Shown here one piece after another: positions 1 to 8,144 of a stretch of 49,114 nucleotides of DNA. The stretch is from contig JAFSDJ010000101.1 of assembly GCA_017436305.1 (NCBI GenBank), forward strand, positions 1 through 49,114. Reading direction: 5' to 3'. Under the pieces are notes generated by a model. The model was not told the origin of the DNA. It was given only the letters and a program-made list of their open reading frames with translations, and ran no database searches. The translations under genes and the position numbers were made by a program. Positions within the stretch are counted from its first letter, which is position 1, and every line of letters starts with the position of its first letter. Source of the DNA: Lachnospiraceae bacterium (GTDB taxonomy: Bacteria > Bacillota > Clostridia > Lachnospirales > Lachnospiraceae).

Positions 1-35
1 CGTTCATCCTGAGCCAGGATCAAACTCTCATGTTT
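1..35 (-). rRNA. 16S rRNA, 5' end only (partial)
   Basis: The reverse complement of bases 1-28 is the universal 16S 5' sequence (8F primer region, AGAGTTTGATCCTGGCTCAG followed by GATGAACG). The gene reads leftwards out of the window, so only about the first 35 nt are present. The exact 5' end is estimated by placing E. coli position 8 at base 28. Confidence 0.95.
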
Positions 36-245
36 GAATTTAATCCGGTCAAAATCAACTTCTAGCTAATTTTACCGTTCTTACTGTTTTTAGGTTGTTC
101 TTTTCGAACTCTCTGAATTTCTCTTTCCTGATTTATTATCAGGTTTTCTTGGAATTTCAGGGTTGCATTGCTGTTTGTTTGTCAAGGTTCTGTTGCCATT
201 TTCACGGCTTTGTTTTGTGTCTTGTTTTTGACACGCAACTCTGAT

Positions 246-274
246 ATCATATCACAGCTTTTGTATCTTGTCAA
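246..274 (-). promoter_or_regulatory. rRNA operon promoter, proximal
   Basis: On the minus strand there is TTGACA at 269-274, a 17-nt spacer, and TATGAT at 246-251. The start site would be near base 239, about 200 nt before the 16S gene. The leader between (36-239) holds no gene. This is the inner of two tandem promoters, a usual rrn arrangement. Confidence 0.8.
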
Positions 275-321
275 GACTTTTTTAAAATTTATTTTTCCAC
301 CTTCTTGCGCGGTGGACTTTT

Positions 322-351
322 ACTATATCATCCCCAACCACAATCTGTCAA
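322..351 (-). promoter_or_regulatory. rRNA operon promoter, distal
   Basis: On the minus strand there is TTGACA at 346-351 and TATAGT at 322-327 with an 18-nt spacer. It lies about 77 bp upstream of the proximal promoter. Both -35 boxes sit in the same short context (TGTCAAGAC followed by a T-run on the plus strand), which suggests the promoter was duplicated. Confidence 0.7.
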
Positions 352-362
352 GACCTTTTTTG

Positions 363-390
363 ATAAAAAAAGAAATCTAAATTGCAGATT
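363..390 (-). terminator. terminator of tRNA-Ser
   Basis: On the minus strand a short hairpin (AATCT/AGATT arms at 386-390 and 374-378) is followed by a T-rich run at 363-372. It lies 18 nt past the tRNA 3' end and directly before the distal rRNA promoter, so it separates the two transcription units. Confidence 0.6.
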
Positions 391-408
391 ACTTTTTTAG
401 GAACGAAA

Positions 409-496
409 CGGAGAAAGAGGGATTTGAACCCTCGCGCCGCGTGAACGACCTACACCCTTAGCAGGGGCGCCTCTTCAGCCTCTTGAGTATTTCTCC
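409..496 (-). tRNA. tRNA-Ser (anticodon GCT)
   Basis: An 88-nt class II tRNA. The acceptor stem GGAGAAA pairs with TTTCTCC and the discriminator is G. The anticodon loop contains GCT, reading serine AGC/AGU. A long variable arm precedes the T arm, as expected for tRNA-Ser. CCA is not encoded. It has its own promoter (591-619) and terminator (363-390). Confidence 0.95.
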
Positions 497-590
497 TTGA
501 TTCTGAACTTTATCCTCTACCAATTGTCTAACTTCTTTATAAAGCAAGACATCTTATAAAGTTTTTCACGTCTCGCATGACGCAAAAATT

Positions 591-619
591 ATTATACTAA
601 AGGTTTTTTTATTTGTCAA
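591..619 (-). promoter_or_regulatory. promoter of tRNA-Ser
   Basis: Consensus promoter on the minus strand: TTGACA (614-619), 17-nt spacer, TATAAT (591-596). The expected start near base 584 leaves an 88-nt leader before the mature tRNA. The leader contains a small hairpin formed by CTTTATAA and TTATAAAG around 534-561. Confidence 0.8.
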
Positions 620-699
620 TGGTTTTTTTTAATTTAAATTTAAATATTCTTCTTTTGCGACTATTTTTCCAAAAGAAAATTGATATATTCCGGTTCTTA

Positions 700-1130
700 T
701 TATTGGTATTCAATAATTGTCTTTCCAATTCTACTTTTTATTTTCGCTGCAATTTCCACTGTCTTCATATCTTTATAATCATCACAAAGAATAGGTGGTA
801 AGTATATAACTTTTACGGTAACCGGTTTAATAGAATTGTTTTACTGCCTTCTTTTTTATGACGAAAGCAAAAGGTGTGGTGCAGAAATGGAGAATTGCAA
901 GTACATCATAAAGTTCCTGATGATCTGGAAAGAAAATAAATCCTTTTTCTTTTGGAATGTTTTCCTGTCCATGCGCCTCAATCTTTACACGTCCTGCCCA
1001 ATTGACACTGTGTGTTATTTCTCTTGCTGCTTTAAAGCCCTGTCAAATACCATATTTTGTCGCAAACACTGCAATGCCATATTTTTATAAACAAGTAAGG
1101 TACTATAGACAATAGTTTGATTACCATCAT
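700..1130 (-). pseudogene. degenerate plsC-type acyltransferase gene
   Basis: Hand translation of the minus strand gives pieces of a 1-acyl-glycerol-3-phosphate acyltransferase in different frames. An N-terminal piece (start at 1130, MMVIKLLSIVPYLFIKIW) runs into a stop. The core piece continues in another frame with NWAGRVKIEAHGQENIPKEK and the active-site region FFPDHQELYDVL (usually NHQ..FD). After a further stop, the C-terminal piece PVTVKVIYLPPI...DDYKDMKT ends at TAA 700-702. About 100 residues, including the EGTRS-type motif, are missing. The remnant totals about 140 codons against a family norm near 240. It follows the fumarase genes on the same strand. The family call is by pattern recognition; the gene is clearly not functional as one protein. 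Confidence 0.75.
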
Positions 1131-1224
1131 CGCTATACGCATATTTTTACTCTTTCTATTCTTTTTAATATTAATTAAGAATTATGTTTTACCATAAGTT
1201 ATGTTCAAACCTATTAGAAAATAG

Positions 1225-1776
1225 CTAAATAGTTCTGTATTCTTTTACGGCCATTTCATAAAGATTGTTGCCTTCTTTATCAATTACAACAATTGCCGGG
1301 AAGTTTTCTACTTCCAATTTGCGGATTGCTTCTGTGCCTAAATCATCATATGCTATTACTTCCGAAGATTGAATGGATTTAGATAGTAAAGCTCCAGCTC
1401 CGCCAACAGCTGCAAGATAAACTCCTTCGTTACGAACAATACTTTCTTTTACTGCTTCGCTGCGTTTTCCTTTTCCAATCATGCCTTTTAAGCCTAAGTC
1501 CATTAGCTTTGGTGCATATTTATCCATACGGCTTGCTGTAGTGGGTCCTGCTGAACCAATGGGTCTTCCCTCTCTCGCCGGGGAAGGTCCCATATAGTAA
1601 ATCACATTATTTTTAATATCAAATGGTAATGCTTCTCCATTTTCCAGACTTTCATACATTCTTTTGTGAGCAGCATCTCTGGCAGTATAAATGGTACCGG
1701 ATATGTATACGTAATCTCCTGCCTTTAATGTGTCTATTTCTTCCTGAATAAATGGTGCTTGAATATGTTTATCCAT
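1225..1776 (-). CDS. fumarate hydratase, beta subunit (class I, two-subunit)
   Basis: A 183-aa protein matching the C-terminal (beta) half of iron-sulfur fumarases, which hydrate fumarate to L-malate reversibly. Family landmarks include GDYVYISGTIYTARDAAHKR, YYMGPSPAREGRPIGSAGPTT and GLKGMIGKG. This subunit forms the swivelling domain that closes over the cluster held by the alpha subunit. A Shine-Dalgarno sequence (AGGAAAGG) precedes the ATG at 1776. It lies 93 nt downstream of the alpha gene and is probably co-transcribed from the promoter at 2823-2851. In strict anaerobes this oxygen-labile enzyme serves the succinate/fumarate branch. A tartrate dehydratase or other Fe-S hydro-lyase is the main alternative, but the subunit sizes favour fumarase. 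Confidence 0.9.
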   Translation of the reverse strand: MDKHIQAPFIQEEIDTLKAGDYVYISGTIYTARDAAHKRMYESLENGEALPFDIKNNVIYYMGPSPAREGRPIGSAGPTTASRMDKYAPKLMDLGLKGMIGKGKRSEAVKESIVRNEGVYLAAVGGAGALLSKSIQSSEVIAYDDLGTEAIRKLEVENFPAIVVIDKEGNNLYEMAVKEYRTI

Positions 1777-1869
1777 AATATTCCTTTCCTATATATGTAT
1801 TGCTTTTAAAAGAGTTTCTTCTATATATAGTAGATTTACATTACTTTTCACATGTAAACGGCAACGAAT

Positions 1870-2712
1870 TTACAATTCTCTTACTGCGTGGCGGTTTACG
1901 TGACAGCAAATGTTGATGCCTACCGGAAGTCCTGCAATATGAGTCGGGTAGGTGTCAATGTTGACTGCTAATGCTGTTGTTGTTCCTCCCAATCCTCCCG
2001 GGCCAATTCCTGTTTTATTGATGGTAGCTAGAAGTTCTTCTTCCATTTCCTTAACATATGGAATTGAGGAATGGGTTCCTACCTCTCTCGTAAGTGCCTT
2101 TTTGGCCATGAGCGCACATTTTTCAAAGGTGCCTCCGATTCCGACTCCCACAACCATAGGTGGACAAGCGTTCGGACCCGCATCTTCTACAGCGGTTAGA
2201 ATAGCATTTTTAACTCCTTCTATGCCATCGGCCGGTTTTAGCATAAATACCCGGCTCATGTTTTCACTTCCAAAACCCTTAGGTGCTACTGTAATTTTTA
2301 CCTTATCTCCTGCAACCATCTGATAATGAATAATGGCAGGGGTATTGTCCTTTGTATTTTCTCTGATAAGAGGATCTTTAACTACTGATTTTCTAAGGAA
2401 TCCTTCCACGTATCCCTGGCGAACGCCTTCGTTAATGGCATCCTCCAAAAGACCGCCTTCAAAATGAATATCCTGACCTATTTCCATAAAAATAACCGCC
2501 ATACCTGTATCCTGGCAAATAGGAATCATATCTTCTCCTGCAATGGTAAGGTTTTCCTGAAGCTGGTTTAATACTTGCTTTCCAAGAGGAGATTTTTCTG
2601 TCACGCAGGCAGATTTTAATGCTTCATCCATATCTTTTGTGAGAAAATGGTTGGCTTCTATGCACATTTCTTTAATGTTTCTTGTAATTTCTGAAACTTG
2701 AATCGTTCTCAT
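1870..2712 (-). CDS. fumarate hydratase, alpha subunit (class I, two-subunit)
   Basis: A 280-aa protein that binds the [4Fe-4S] cluster of class I fumarase. Candidate cluster cysteines are in PICQDTGMA (about residue 67), in NACPPMVVGVGIGG (about residue 180), and in TFEKCALMAKKAL just after it. Substrate-loop regions PKGFGSENMS and GPGGLGGTTTALAVN are present. It has the usual length for the split alpha subunit. The ATG follows AAAGAGGACAGCT, and an upstream promoter is visible. It is the first gene of a two-gene unit with the beta subunit, so both halves of one enzyme are present. As with the beta subunit, a related dehydratase cannot be fully excluded from sequence alone. Confidence 0.9.
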   Translation of the reverse strand: MRTIQVSEITRNIKEMCIEANHFLTKDMDEALKSACVTEKSPLGKQVLNQLQENLTIAGEDMIPICQDTGMAVIFMEIGQDIHFEGGLLEDAINEGVRQGYVEGFLRKSVVKDPLIRENTKDNTPAIIHYQMVAGDKVKITVAPKGFGSENMSRVFMLKPADGIEGVKNAILTAVEDAGPNACPPMVVGVGIGGTFEKCALMAKKALTREVGTHSSIPYVKEMEEELLATINKTGIGPGGLGGTTTALAVNIDTYPTHIAGLPVGINICCHVNRHAVREL

Positions 2713-2822
2713 TAGCTGTCCTCTTTCCTTATTTATTATGGGATATGTAATAGTTAGTCTTTCATATGATATATATTTAAACTATTCATAAGTAAGATTT
2801 GTTTTAAAAATGACATGTGTAC

Positions 2823-2851
2823 ATTATATAATTTTTTTATAGGAATTACAA
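2823..2851 (-). promoter_or_regulatory. promoter of the fumarase genes
   Basis: Minus strand: TTGTAA (2846-2851), 17-nt spacer, TATAAT (2823-2828), giving a leader of about 105 nt before the alpha subunit. The remaining sequence to 3001 holds a short hairpin (CGATAG/CTATCG near 2918-2935) and two tandem GATTAGAGT copies near 2864-2882, with no clear function. Confidence 0.55.
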
Positions 2852-3001
2852 TGTAAAAAAATAGATTAGAGTGGATTAGAGTCGATTTTGGGGAAAATCT
2901 TGTCTCTATTTATGCCGATAGCTGTCTATCGTAATATGTAATACTCTTAATATATGGAGATAATGCCAAGAACATTTTATACAAAGTAAGAAGACAGCTG
3001 A

Positions 3002-3109
3002 TTAAGCTGCCTCTTCCATGTATTCCATATAATCACCTTCGCTGGCAAATAATATATATCCTCCGTTTACAAATCCCATGTAGCCATCTTTTACAATAAA
3101 ACCTTTCAT
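3002..3109 (-). CDS. 35-aa conserved-looking small protein
   Basis: A small ORF encoding 35 residues, starting MKGFIVKDGYMGFVNGGY and ending with an acidic tail (EGDYMEYMEEAA). The ATG at 3109 is preceded by a strong ribosome-binding site (GGGAGG, 8 nt upstream), and the codons look like real coding sequence. It stands alone, with about 180 bp before it and 290 bp after it. Tyr/Gly-rich proteins of this form are, from memory, common small hypotheticals in Lachnospiraceae; their function is unknown. There is no signal peptide or membrane segment, so it is probably cytosolic. Aromatic residues alternating with glycines could form a single small beta-sheet. Confidence 0.7.
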   Translation of the reverse strand: MKGFIVKDGYMGFVNGGYILFASEGDYMEYMEEAA

Positions 3110-3292
3110 AATAAAAACCTCCCTGCTATATAAATACATTTCCGATGTTTCTTTGAACTGTACTTATTCTAGCAGAGAGGTTGTACAATAAATGGTACTT
3201 TTATTTGTGTCTTGCTATTACGTAGCCGGCCCCTTCCTTTTTAACCTTTTTGGGAAACTTTTTTGCAAATCGGCTATGCCGGATTCCGCAAA

Positions 3293-3835
3293 TTATTGGA
3301 TTAGCTCCATAAATAATTGCATACCCGTTTTCATAGTATCTCCTTCTAAAAGAAGAAGTTTCCCTTTTAAAAACGGATTAAGTGCCGCTTTGGATGCTTC
3401 TTTGTCTGTGATTTGGTATTGTCCGTTTGTCAGGATTATAATAAGTTTACTTCTGGCATGAAATAATTTCAATTTTTGAAGTAGTATTTCTAAATTTTTT
3501 TGGTTACTTTCTATGTTGTTTTCTGTTTTTTTTACTTTTTTTGTCTCTTCAAAAAATTTTCCCATTTGTACAAACATCATTGGAACTACCTGACTGGTAA
3601 TTTCTGTATCACTTTCCCATTTTACACCATTAAAACGTACGTTACGAAATACAGGGCTGTGGGATTTTAAGGTAGATATGATTTGGGCAGCCTGTTCTTT
3701 TAGCTTTGTTTCATCTATGTCATAATCAAAAACCATTGTCATTTCCAGATTGCCACCTTGAAAATTTCCCGGTGTATTCAGGATTTTATCTACTTGCTTA
3801 TTTAATTGAAGCTTTTGTACCTGGGTTAATGCCAT
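3293..3835 (-). CDS. hypothetical protein downstream of tyrS
   Basis: A 180-aa protein of unrecognised family. The N-terminal 25 residues are basic and helical (MALTQVQKLQLNKQVDKIL). A mixed region follows with a FRNVRFNGVKWESDTEIT stretch, then a Lys/Glu/Asn helix around residues 95-120. The C-terminal part contains a hydrophobic strand followed by a turn (KLIIILTNGQYQI), faintly like a von Willebrand A-type core strand; this is only an impression. No transmembrane segment or signal peptide is seen. It begins 23 nt after tyrS with a short SD (AAAGGAAG) and is presumably co-transcribed with it under T-box control. Confidence 0.75.
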   Translation of the reverse strand: MALTQVQKLQLNKQVDKILNTPGNFQGGNLEMTMVFDYDIDETKLKEQAAQIISTLKSHSPVFRNVRFNGVKWESDTEITSQVVPMMFVQMGKFFEETKKVKKTENNIESNQKNLEILLQKLKLFHARSKLIIILTNGQYQITDKEASKAALNPFLKGKLLLLEGDTMKTGMQLFMELIQ

Positions 3836-3858
3836 TTTAGGACTTCCTTTTTTGAAAA

Positions 3859-5082
3859 TTACTGGGCTAATACCTTGCGGAAATTTTTCTTTCCACGTTT
3901 TAACACAATGCCTTCCCCTGTTAATGCATCTTTTGCGAAGGTTGCTTTAATATCAGTTACTTTTTCTCCGTCTACAGATACACCGCCCTGTTCTACTGCA
4001 CGGCGGGCTTCTGATTTGGAAGGAACAAGACCTGATTTTACAAGCATTGTAAGAATATCAATTTCACCTTCCGTAAAGTCAGCGTCTGCTAACTCTGCTG
4101 TAGGCATATCTGCTGCATTTCCGCTTGAGAATAAAGCTCTTGCACTTTGCTGTGCTTTCGTTGCTTCTTCTTCACCATGAACCATTTTGGTAAGCTCGAA
4201 AGCAAGAATCTCTTTCGCTTCGTTTAACTGGCTTCCTTCCCAGCCATCCATTTTCTTGATTTCATCAAGCGGAAGAAAAGTAAGCATACGAATACATTTT
4301 AATACATCAGCATCTGCCACGTTTCTCCAGTACTGATAGAATTCAAATGGAGAGGTTTTGTTTGGATCAAGCCATACTGCGCCTTTTTGTGTTTTACCCA
4401 TTTTCTTTCCTTCAGAGTTAAGAAGCAAGGTAATTGTCATGGCATATGCGTCTTTTCCAAGTTTACGGCGAATCAGCTCGGTTCCCCCAAGCATGTTGCT
4501 CCACTGGTCGTCTCCACCAAACTGCATGTTACAGCCGTATTTTCTGTATAATTCATAGAAATCGTAGCTTTGCATAATCATGTAGTTAAACTCTAAGAAG
4601 CTAAGGCCCTTTTCCATTCTTTGTTTGTAACATTCCGCTGTAAGCATTCGGTTTACACTGAAATGAGGTCCTATGTCTCTTAATACTTCCACGTAATTCA
4701 AGTCTAAGAGCCAGTCTGCGTTATTTACCATCATAGCTTTTCCATCGGAAAAGTCGATAAATTTGCTCATCTGCTCTTTAAAGCAGTCACAGTTGTGCTG
4801 AATCTGCTCCTTAGTCATCATGGAACGCATGTCACTTCTACCGGAAGGATCGCCGATCATTGCAGTTCCGCCACCGATTAATGCAATTGGTTTGTTGCCT
4901 GCCATCTGCATTCTTTTCATAAGGCAAAGTGCCATAAAATGGCCTACATGTAAGCTGTCTGCTGTTGGGTCAAATCCAATGTAAAATGTTGCTTTTCCGT
5001 TGTTGATTAATTCTTTGATTTCTTCTTCGTCTGTTAACTGGGCAAGTAAGCCTCTTTCTTTCAACTCGTCAAATACTGTCAT
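3859..5082 (-). CDS. tyrS: tyrosyl-tRNA synthetase
   Basis: A 407-aa class Ic synthetase that charges tRNA-Tyr with tyrosine using ATP. The HIGH signature is HVGH at residues 45-48 and the KMSKS-type loop is KMGKT at 227-231. The tyrosine pocket region ([20 protein letters not shown]) is present. The C-terminal ~70 residues form an S4 RNA-binding domain ([19 protein letters not shown]). The length is normal for bacterial TyrS. The ATG at 5082 follows AAAAGGAGAAAAAT. A T-box leader (5200-5548) directly upstream, ending in an intrinsic terminator, shows control by uncharged tRNA-Tyr. The hypothetical gene downstream probably shares the transcript. Confidence 0.97.
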   Translation of the reverse strand: MTVFDELKERGLLAQLTDEEEIKELINNGKATFYIGFDPTADSLHVGHFMALCLMKRMQMAGNKPIALIGGGTAMIGDPSGRSDMRSMMTKEQIQHNCDCFKEQMSKFIDFSDGKAMMVNNADWLLDLNYVEVLRDIGPHFSVNRMLTAECYKQRMEKGLSFLEFNYMIMQSYDFYELYRKYGCNMQFGGDDQWSNMLGGTELIRRKLGKDAYAMTITLLLNSEGKKMGKTQKGAVWLDPNKTSPFEFYQYWRNVADADVLKCIRMLTFLPLDEIKKMDGWEGSQLNEAKEILAFELTKMVHGEEEATKAQQSARALFSSGNAADMPTAELADADFTEGEIDILTMLVKSGLVPSKSEARRAVEQGGVSVDGEKVTDIKATFAKDALTGEGIVLKRGKKNFRKVLAQ

Positions 5083-5199
5083 GATATTTTTCTCCTTTTC
5101 TTTCTGGTTTTACATATTTGCTTTTATTTTTGATAGTTTAGGACTATTGAGTTACTTTTAATTGTATAGAAAAATTTAGTAAAATTTCCTGTACGCATC

Positions 5200-5548
5200 A
5201 AAAAACCCTCGTCCTAAAAATAAGGACGAGGGCATCATCTCGTGTTACCACCTTAATTCACAGTTAGCTCGCGCTAACTGCCTCTGCAAGTACTGAATAA
5301 ATTTGGAGAGTTTCAAAAATCTGCTATTGATATGTTGATATTTGCAACGAAACTCCTTTTGCTATTTTGCAATACTCTGGTGCGATAACGGGCACTACCG
5401 TTGCAGCCTACTGGTATCAATACGTTTGGTGCAAAGCTCAGAGATGTATTCGGTATAAGCTTCCCATGCGCCTCTCATCAACCGGCTACTTTCTGTTCGT
5501 TTCACTTATCTTACTTGTTCTCTTCATTGCTGTTGGTTTGTTGAAATT
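5200..5548 (-). promoter_or_regulatory. T-box riboswitch, tyrosine-specific, before tyrS
   Basis: The minus strand carries the conserved T-box AAGGTGGTAACACG at 5241-5254. It is followed by a terminator with GC-rich arms (5206-5215 and 5223-5232) and a U-run at 5200-5205. In stem I, GAATACATC places a UAC tyrosine codon at 5446-5448 in the expected specifier-loop context. Uncharged tRNA-Tyr should pair with this codon and the T-box bulge and favour the antiterminator. The specifier assignment is by eye; T-box identity is certain. Confidence 0.92.
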
Positions 5549-5554
5549 ATTTAC

Positions 5555-5583
5555 ATTTTAGGGAAGAACCCTCTATTTGTCAA
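5555..5583 (-). promoter_or_regulatory. promoter of the tyrS T-box leader
   Basis: Minus strand: TTGACA (5578-5583), 17-nt spacer, TAAAAT (5555-5560). It places the start near 5548, giving a leader of about 465 nt before tyrS that includes the T-box. Confidence 0.75.
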
Positions 5584-5687
5584 GGTAATTCCTTAAATTT
5601 GCTTTTACTTTGGCATTTTATCCACAATCATACATTATTTATTATGACTTTTCCACTTTATTAAACACTATGTCCGTTTATTAACAG

Positions 5688-6761
5688 CTAAAATTTAATA
5701 TTTTCTACAGATACTTTCTTTTGAAGCCACAATAATTTTGAAGGAATTTCTTTTGTGTCTTTTGGAACGGGAGATAGTACTGCTGTGTGAAGTTTTCCAC
5801 CATGTAAACCGGTTTCTTTATCAGGTCGTATCATAAAAGCCATAGTGTTGCAACTTCCTTTATGAACTTCTACTTTCTGTTGCAAAAATTCTATACTATA
5901 AAAATCTAAAATAATATCTTCCGTTGCTTCATATTCGACTACCGGCAGGTACATACCCTTAGGACAGGTTTCTTCTAATGCTTTGAAAAAATATCCTTTC
6001 ATTTCTCTTACTTCTTCCATAGTCATATGTTCTAAATATTTTTCCAGTTGTTCGCCTTCAAATCGTTTTTCTTCCTCTGCCCATACATCATACAGAGATA
6101 CCCTTTCAATAACTGCTTCATAACGGGTTTTCGATTCTTTATCCTGGAAAGATAAATTTACTTCTTGATTTTCTCCTACCTGGAAAGTTACTTTTTTGTT
6201 TATCGAAAATCTTTTATACACAGGTTCGTTTTCTAAAAGGATTGTTGCTTTCCCTTTTTTACTTTCAAAACATTCTTTTGGAATTTTTTCGTATTCACCT
6301 TCCACTTCCAATTCAAGAAGGCTCATGTCTTCCAACTCTATTTCTTCTAATTCTCCGAAGAATGGAATTTTTTCCAAAAAATGTGCAAGCAGTAAATAAG
6401 CATCCCATGAATGTTCCATAATTCTTCTGCTCTCAGCTGATTGAAAAGTAAACCTTTTTCCATTTATTACAACCGCTTCTAATGAGTCCACTAACTTTAT
6501 TTCAGTTTCCTGTTCACTTAATAATTGTTTTTCATTGGTCAAGGTGCCTTTTTTGAGTTTATTATGGAGTTTTTTGCTATCTTCCTCTTCTTCCGCTAAT
6601 GGTTTTTCCTCGCCATATATTAAAAACCAGGCTTTTAATGTTTCTTCTTCCCTTGTAATGGCAATAAAATTGCCGGATATTTTTTCATTTTGAAATGACT
6701 TTCCGATGACTGCCTCTTCATCAAAGTTAGATTTATAATCACGCAATAATTCTATGTTCAC
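5688..6761 (-). CDS. hypothetical protein, 357 aa
   Basis: The family was not recognised. The protein is acidic, with no signal peptide or membrane segment, so probably cytosolic. The N-terminal ~50 residues (NIELLRDYKSNFDEEAVIGK) resemble a small beta domain with FIAITREEETLKAWFLIYGE. A charged Lys/Glu linker (about 55-90) follows. The middle has the pattern SAESRRIMEHSWDAYLLLAHF, and the C-terminal half is predicted beta-rich. The start is GTG at 6761, chosen because AAGGAG lies 7 nt upstream and the next in-frame ATG is far inside. The gene ends 105 nt before the tyrS promoter. Its neighbour upstream is the TraX-like gene, 92 nt away. Confidence 0.75.
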   Translation of the reverse strand: MNIELLRDYKSNFDEEAVIGKSFQNEKISGNFIAITREEETLKAWFLIYGEEKPLAEEEEDSKKLHNKLKKGTLTNEKQLLSEQETEIKLVDSLEAVVINGKRFTFQSAESRRIMEHSWDAYLLLAHFLEKIPFFGELEEIELEDMSLLELEVEGEYEKIPKECFESKKGKATILLENEPVYKRFSINKKVTFQVGENQEVNLSFQDKESKTRYEAVIERVSLYDVWAEEEKRFEGEQLEKYLEHMTMEEVREMKGYFFKALEETCPKGMYLPVVEYEATEDIILDFYSIEFLQQKVEVHKGSCNTMAFMIRPDKETGLHGGKLHTAVLSPVPKDTKEIPSKLLWLQKKVSVENIKF

Positions 6762-6853
6762 GAGTTTGCTCCTTATCTATGTCGATTTGTGTTGTAAAAC
6801 AGGCCAATATATATTTTTTAAATCTAAATTGAAACTTTTAAGATAATTAAAAA

Positions 6854-7555
6854 TTACAAAATCATGTCCAATAAAAATAAAATACAAAGGTGAAGGGGGT
6901 AAAAAATGTAAAAGAAATATTTCATTTTAATGGTTCCCTTTTTACCCATGTATAAAAACAGGATGGGGACTGCTAACAAGCAAAAAGACTGGGTAGGTGT
7001 ATGCATAGAAAATGCTAATAATACAATACTTATGGCAAAAGCTATTTTTCTTTCCCATAGACCATCAAAAATACTTACAAGCACAGGAATCATAACTCCA
7101 AAAAAGCCATAATCTACTGTAATTTTATTTGTAAATAGATAAACGAAAAACAGTGCTGCCAAAAAAGAAATCCCGGAAACAGCCTTCCCCCACAGCTTTT
7201 TTGTTTGAAGTTCCTTCTTAAACCATTGCAGAAAATACACCAATATAATAGATAAAGAAAATGTAAGAAAAATATTTAGCATTGTCTGTTTGGTTGCCAA
7301 AGTAAAAACTGCCTGAAAAATAGAACCAAGACACAGAATCAATCCCAAATATTTCTTCTTATTACGAGTATAGCGACAGCCTTCTGCTATAAAAAAGGCA
7401 AAAATAGGAAACGCTATTCTTCCTATCATACGGAAAATCGTTTCCTGTGGAAAAAGAATCATTCCTACATGATCGATGAACATTGTAATTGCCGCTATTA
7501 TTTTTAATGCATTCCCATTTAAACCTTTAAATTTCATATTCTTTCCATAAAACAT
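6854..7555 (-). CDS. TraX-like membrane protein
   Basis: A 233-aa integral membrane protein of the TraX family. TraX proteins are polytopic and related to membrane acyltransferases; the founding member N-acetylates F pilin. Landmarks are NGNALKIIAAITMFIDHVGMIL near the N-terminus (the conserved His sits in the first membrane segment), IFRMIGRIAFPIFAFFIAEG, and the YFFYIFYPLHLCILFLL stretch at the C-terminus. About seven hydrophobic segments are visible. The start is ambiguous: ATG 7555 lacks a clear SD, while an internal ATG at 7537 (MKFKGLNGN) fits the family start better and has a GGAAAG close by. The chromosomal role in clostridia is unknown. Confidence 0.8.
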   Translation of the reverse strand: MFYGKNMKFKGLNGNALKIIAAITMFIDHVGMILFPQETIFRMIGRIAFPIFAFFIAEGCRYTRNKKKYLGLILCLGSIFQAVFTLATKQTMLNIFLTFSLSIILVYFLQWFKKELQTKKLWGKAVSGISFLAALFFVYLFTNKITVDYGFFGVMIPVLVSIFDGLWERKIAFAISIVLLAFSMHTPTQSFCLLAVPILFLYMGKKGTIKMKYFFYIFYPLHLCILFLLDMIL

Positions 7556-7596
7556 CTAAACCCATACTTTTTTAAAACTACCTAAAAATTCGATTA

Positions 7597-7974
7597 TTAT
7601 TGATTGTATTCGCCTACTTCTTTCACAAATTTTTTGATACCCTTAAAAGTTTTTTCATTTAAAAAATGTTCCATTTTGCAGGCATCTTCTTCAGCTATTT
7701 CCTGACTTACATCTGCTGTCATCATTAAAAATGTAGTAATCGTTTCATGTCTGTCTAGTAAAGCTTTTGCCTTTTTTAAACCTTCTTTTGTTAGTGTAAG
7801 GCAATTACCGTCTTCTGACTCTAACATTCCTTCCGCTTTTAAAATGCCCATAGCGCGGCTTACGCTTGGCTTTGAATAGCCCAACGCATTTGCCACATCA
7901 ATGGCACGTACTGTTTCATTGTCTCTTTGTAACAAAAGAATAGTCTCCAAATAATTTTCTGCTGACTCTTTCAT
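7597..7974 (-). CDS. DtxR/MntR-family metal-dependent repressor
   Basis: A 125-aa regulator. The N-terminal winged helix carries NYLETILLLQRDNETVRAIDVANALGYSKPSVSRAM, typical of DtxR/MntR. The second domain contains candidate metal ligands (DRHETITTFL, then EEDACKMEHFL), where His, Glu, Asp and Cys side chains bind Mn or Fe in the family. The start at 7974 is preferred over an upstream in-frame extension to 8121, because AAAGGAG lies 6 nt before it and the extension runs through a repeat element. There is no SH3-like third domain, as in MntR. The perfect dyad at 7998-8015 next to the start suggests autoregulation. No transporter lies adjacent in the window. Confidence 0.88.
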   Translation of the reverse strand: MKESAENYLETILLLQRDNETVRAIDVANALGYSKPSVSRAMGILKAEGMLESEDGNCLTLTKEGLKKAKALLDRHETITTFLMMTADVSQEIAEEDACKMEHFLNEKTFKGIKKFVKEVGEYNQ

Positions 7975-7997
7975 ACTTTTCTCCTTTAATGTTCCTT

Positions 7998-8015
7998 TGT
8001 TAGCCTTTGCTAACA
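7998..8015 (-). promoter_or_regulatory. candidate operator of the DtxR-like gene
   Basis: A perfect inverted repeat TGTTAGC-4 nt-GCTAACA lies 24-41 nt upstream of the DtxR-family start codon. Its half-site (TTAGC/GCTAA) resembles the TTAGG/CCTAA halves bound by DtxR-family repressors. It could instead be a small RNA hairpin masking the leader. Confidence 0.5.
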
Positions 8016-8029
8016 TCGTATCTGTAGAT

Positions 8030-8072
8030 TCGTTACTGTTCACACAACTAAACACTTGTTGTGAGACCACGT
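8030..8072. repeat. dispersed intergenic repeat, copy 1
   Basis: This segment shares GTTACTGTTCACAC and, 6-7 nt further, ACACTTGT with the element at 17283-17332. It shares CACTTG plus TGTGA and GACC with 41365-41405. The spacing is nearly conserved, so the three copies look like one degenerate family rather than chance matches. It lies between the HIT gene and the DtxR-like gene. Confidence 0.5.
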
Positions 8073-8144
8073 GATAGTCTGATTTACGTAGCTCCTTCTG
8101 CTTTCCAAAGCGAATTAACATACAGTAACATAGATTTACCCTAA

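Noticed and set aside
168-380. 70-aa plus-strand ORF in the rRNA leader
   Set aside because: It covers two minus-strand rRNA promoters and the leader; no SD or protein-like pattern.
836-1090. 84-aa plus-strand ORF
   Set aside because: It is antisense to the acyltransferase remnant, which explains the sequence better.
5367-5561. 64-aa plus-strand ORF upstream of tyrS
   Set aside because: It is antisense to the Tyr T-box leader and has no SD.
7975-8121. N-terminal extension of the DtxR-like regulator
   Set aside because: The extension has no SD, runs through a dispersed repeat and the candidate operator, and does not look like a DtxR N-terminus; the ATG at 7974 has AAAGGAG before it.
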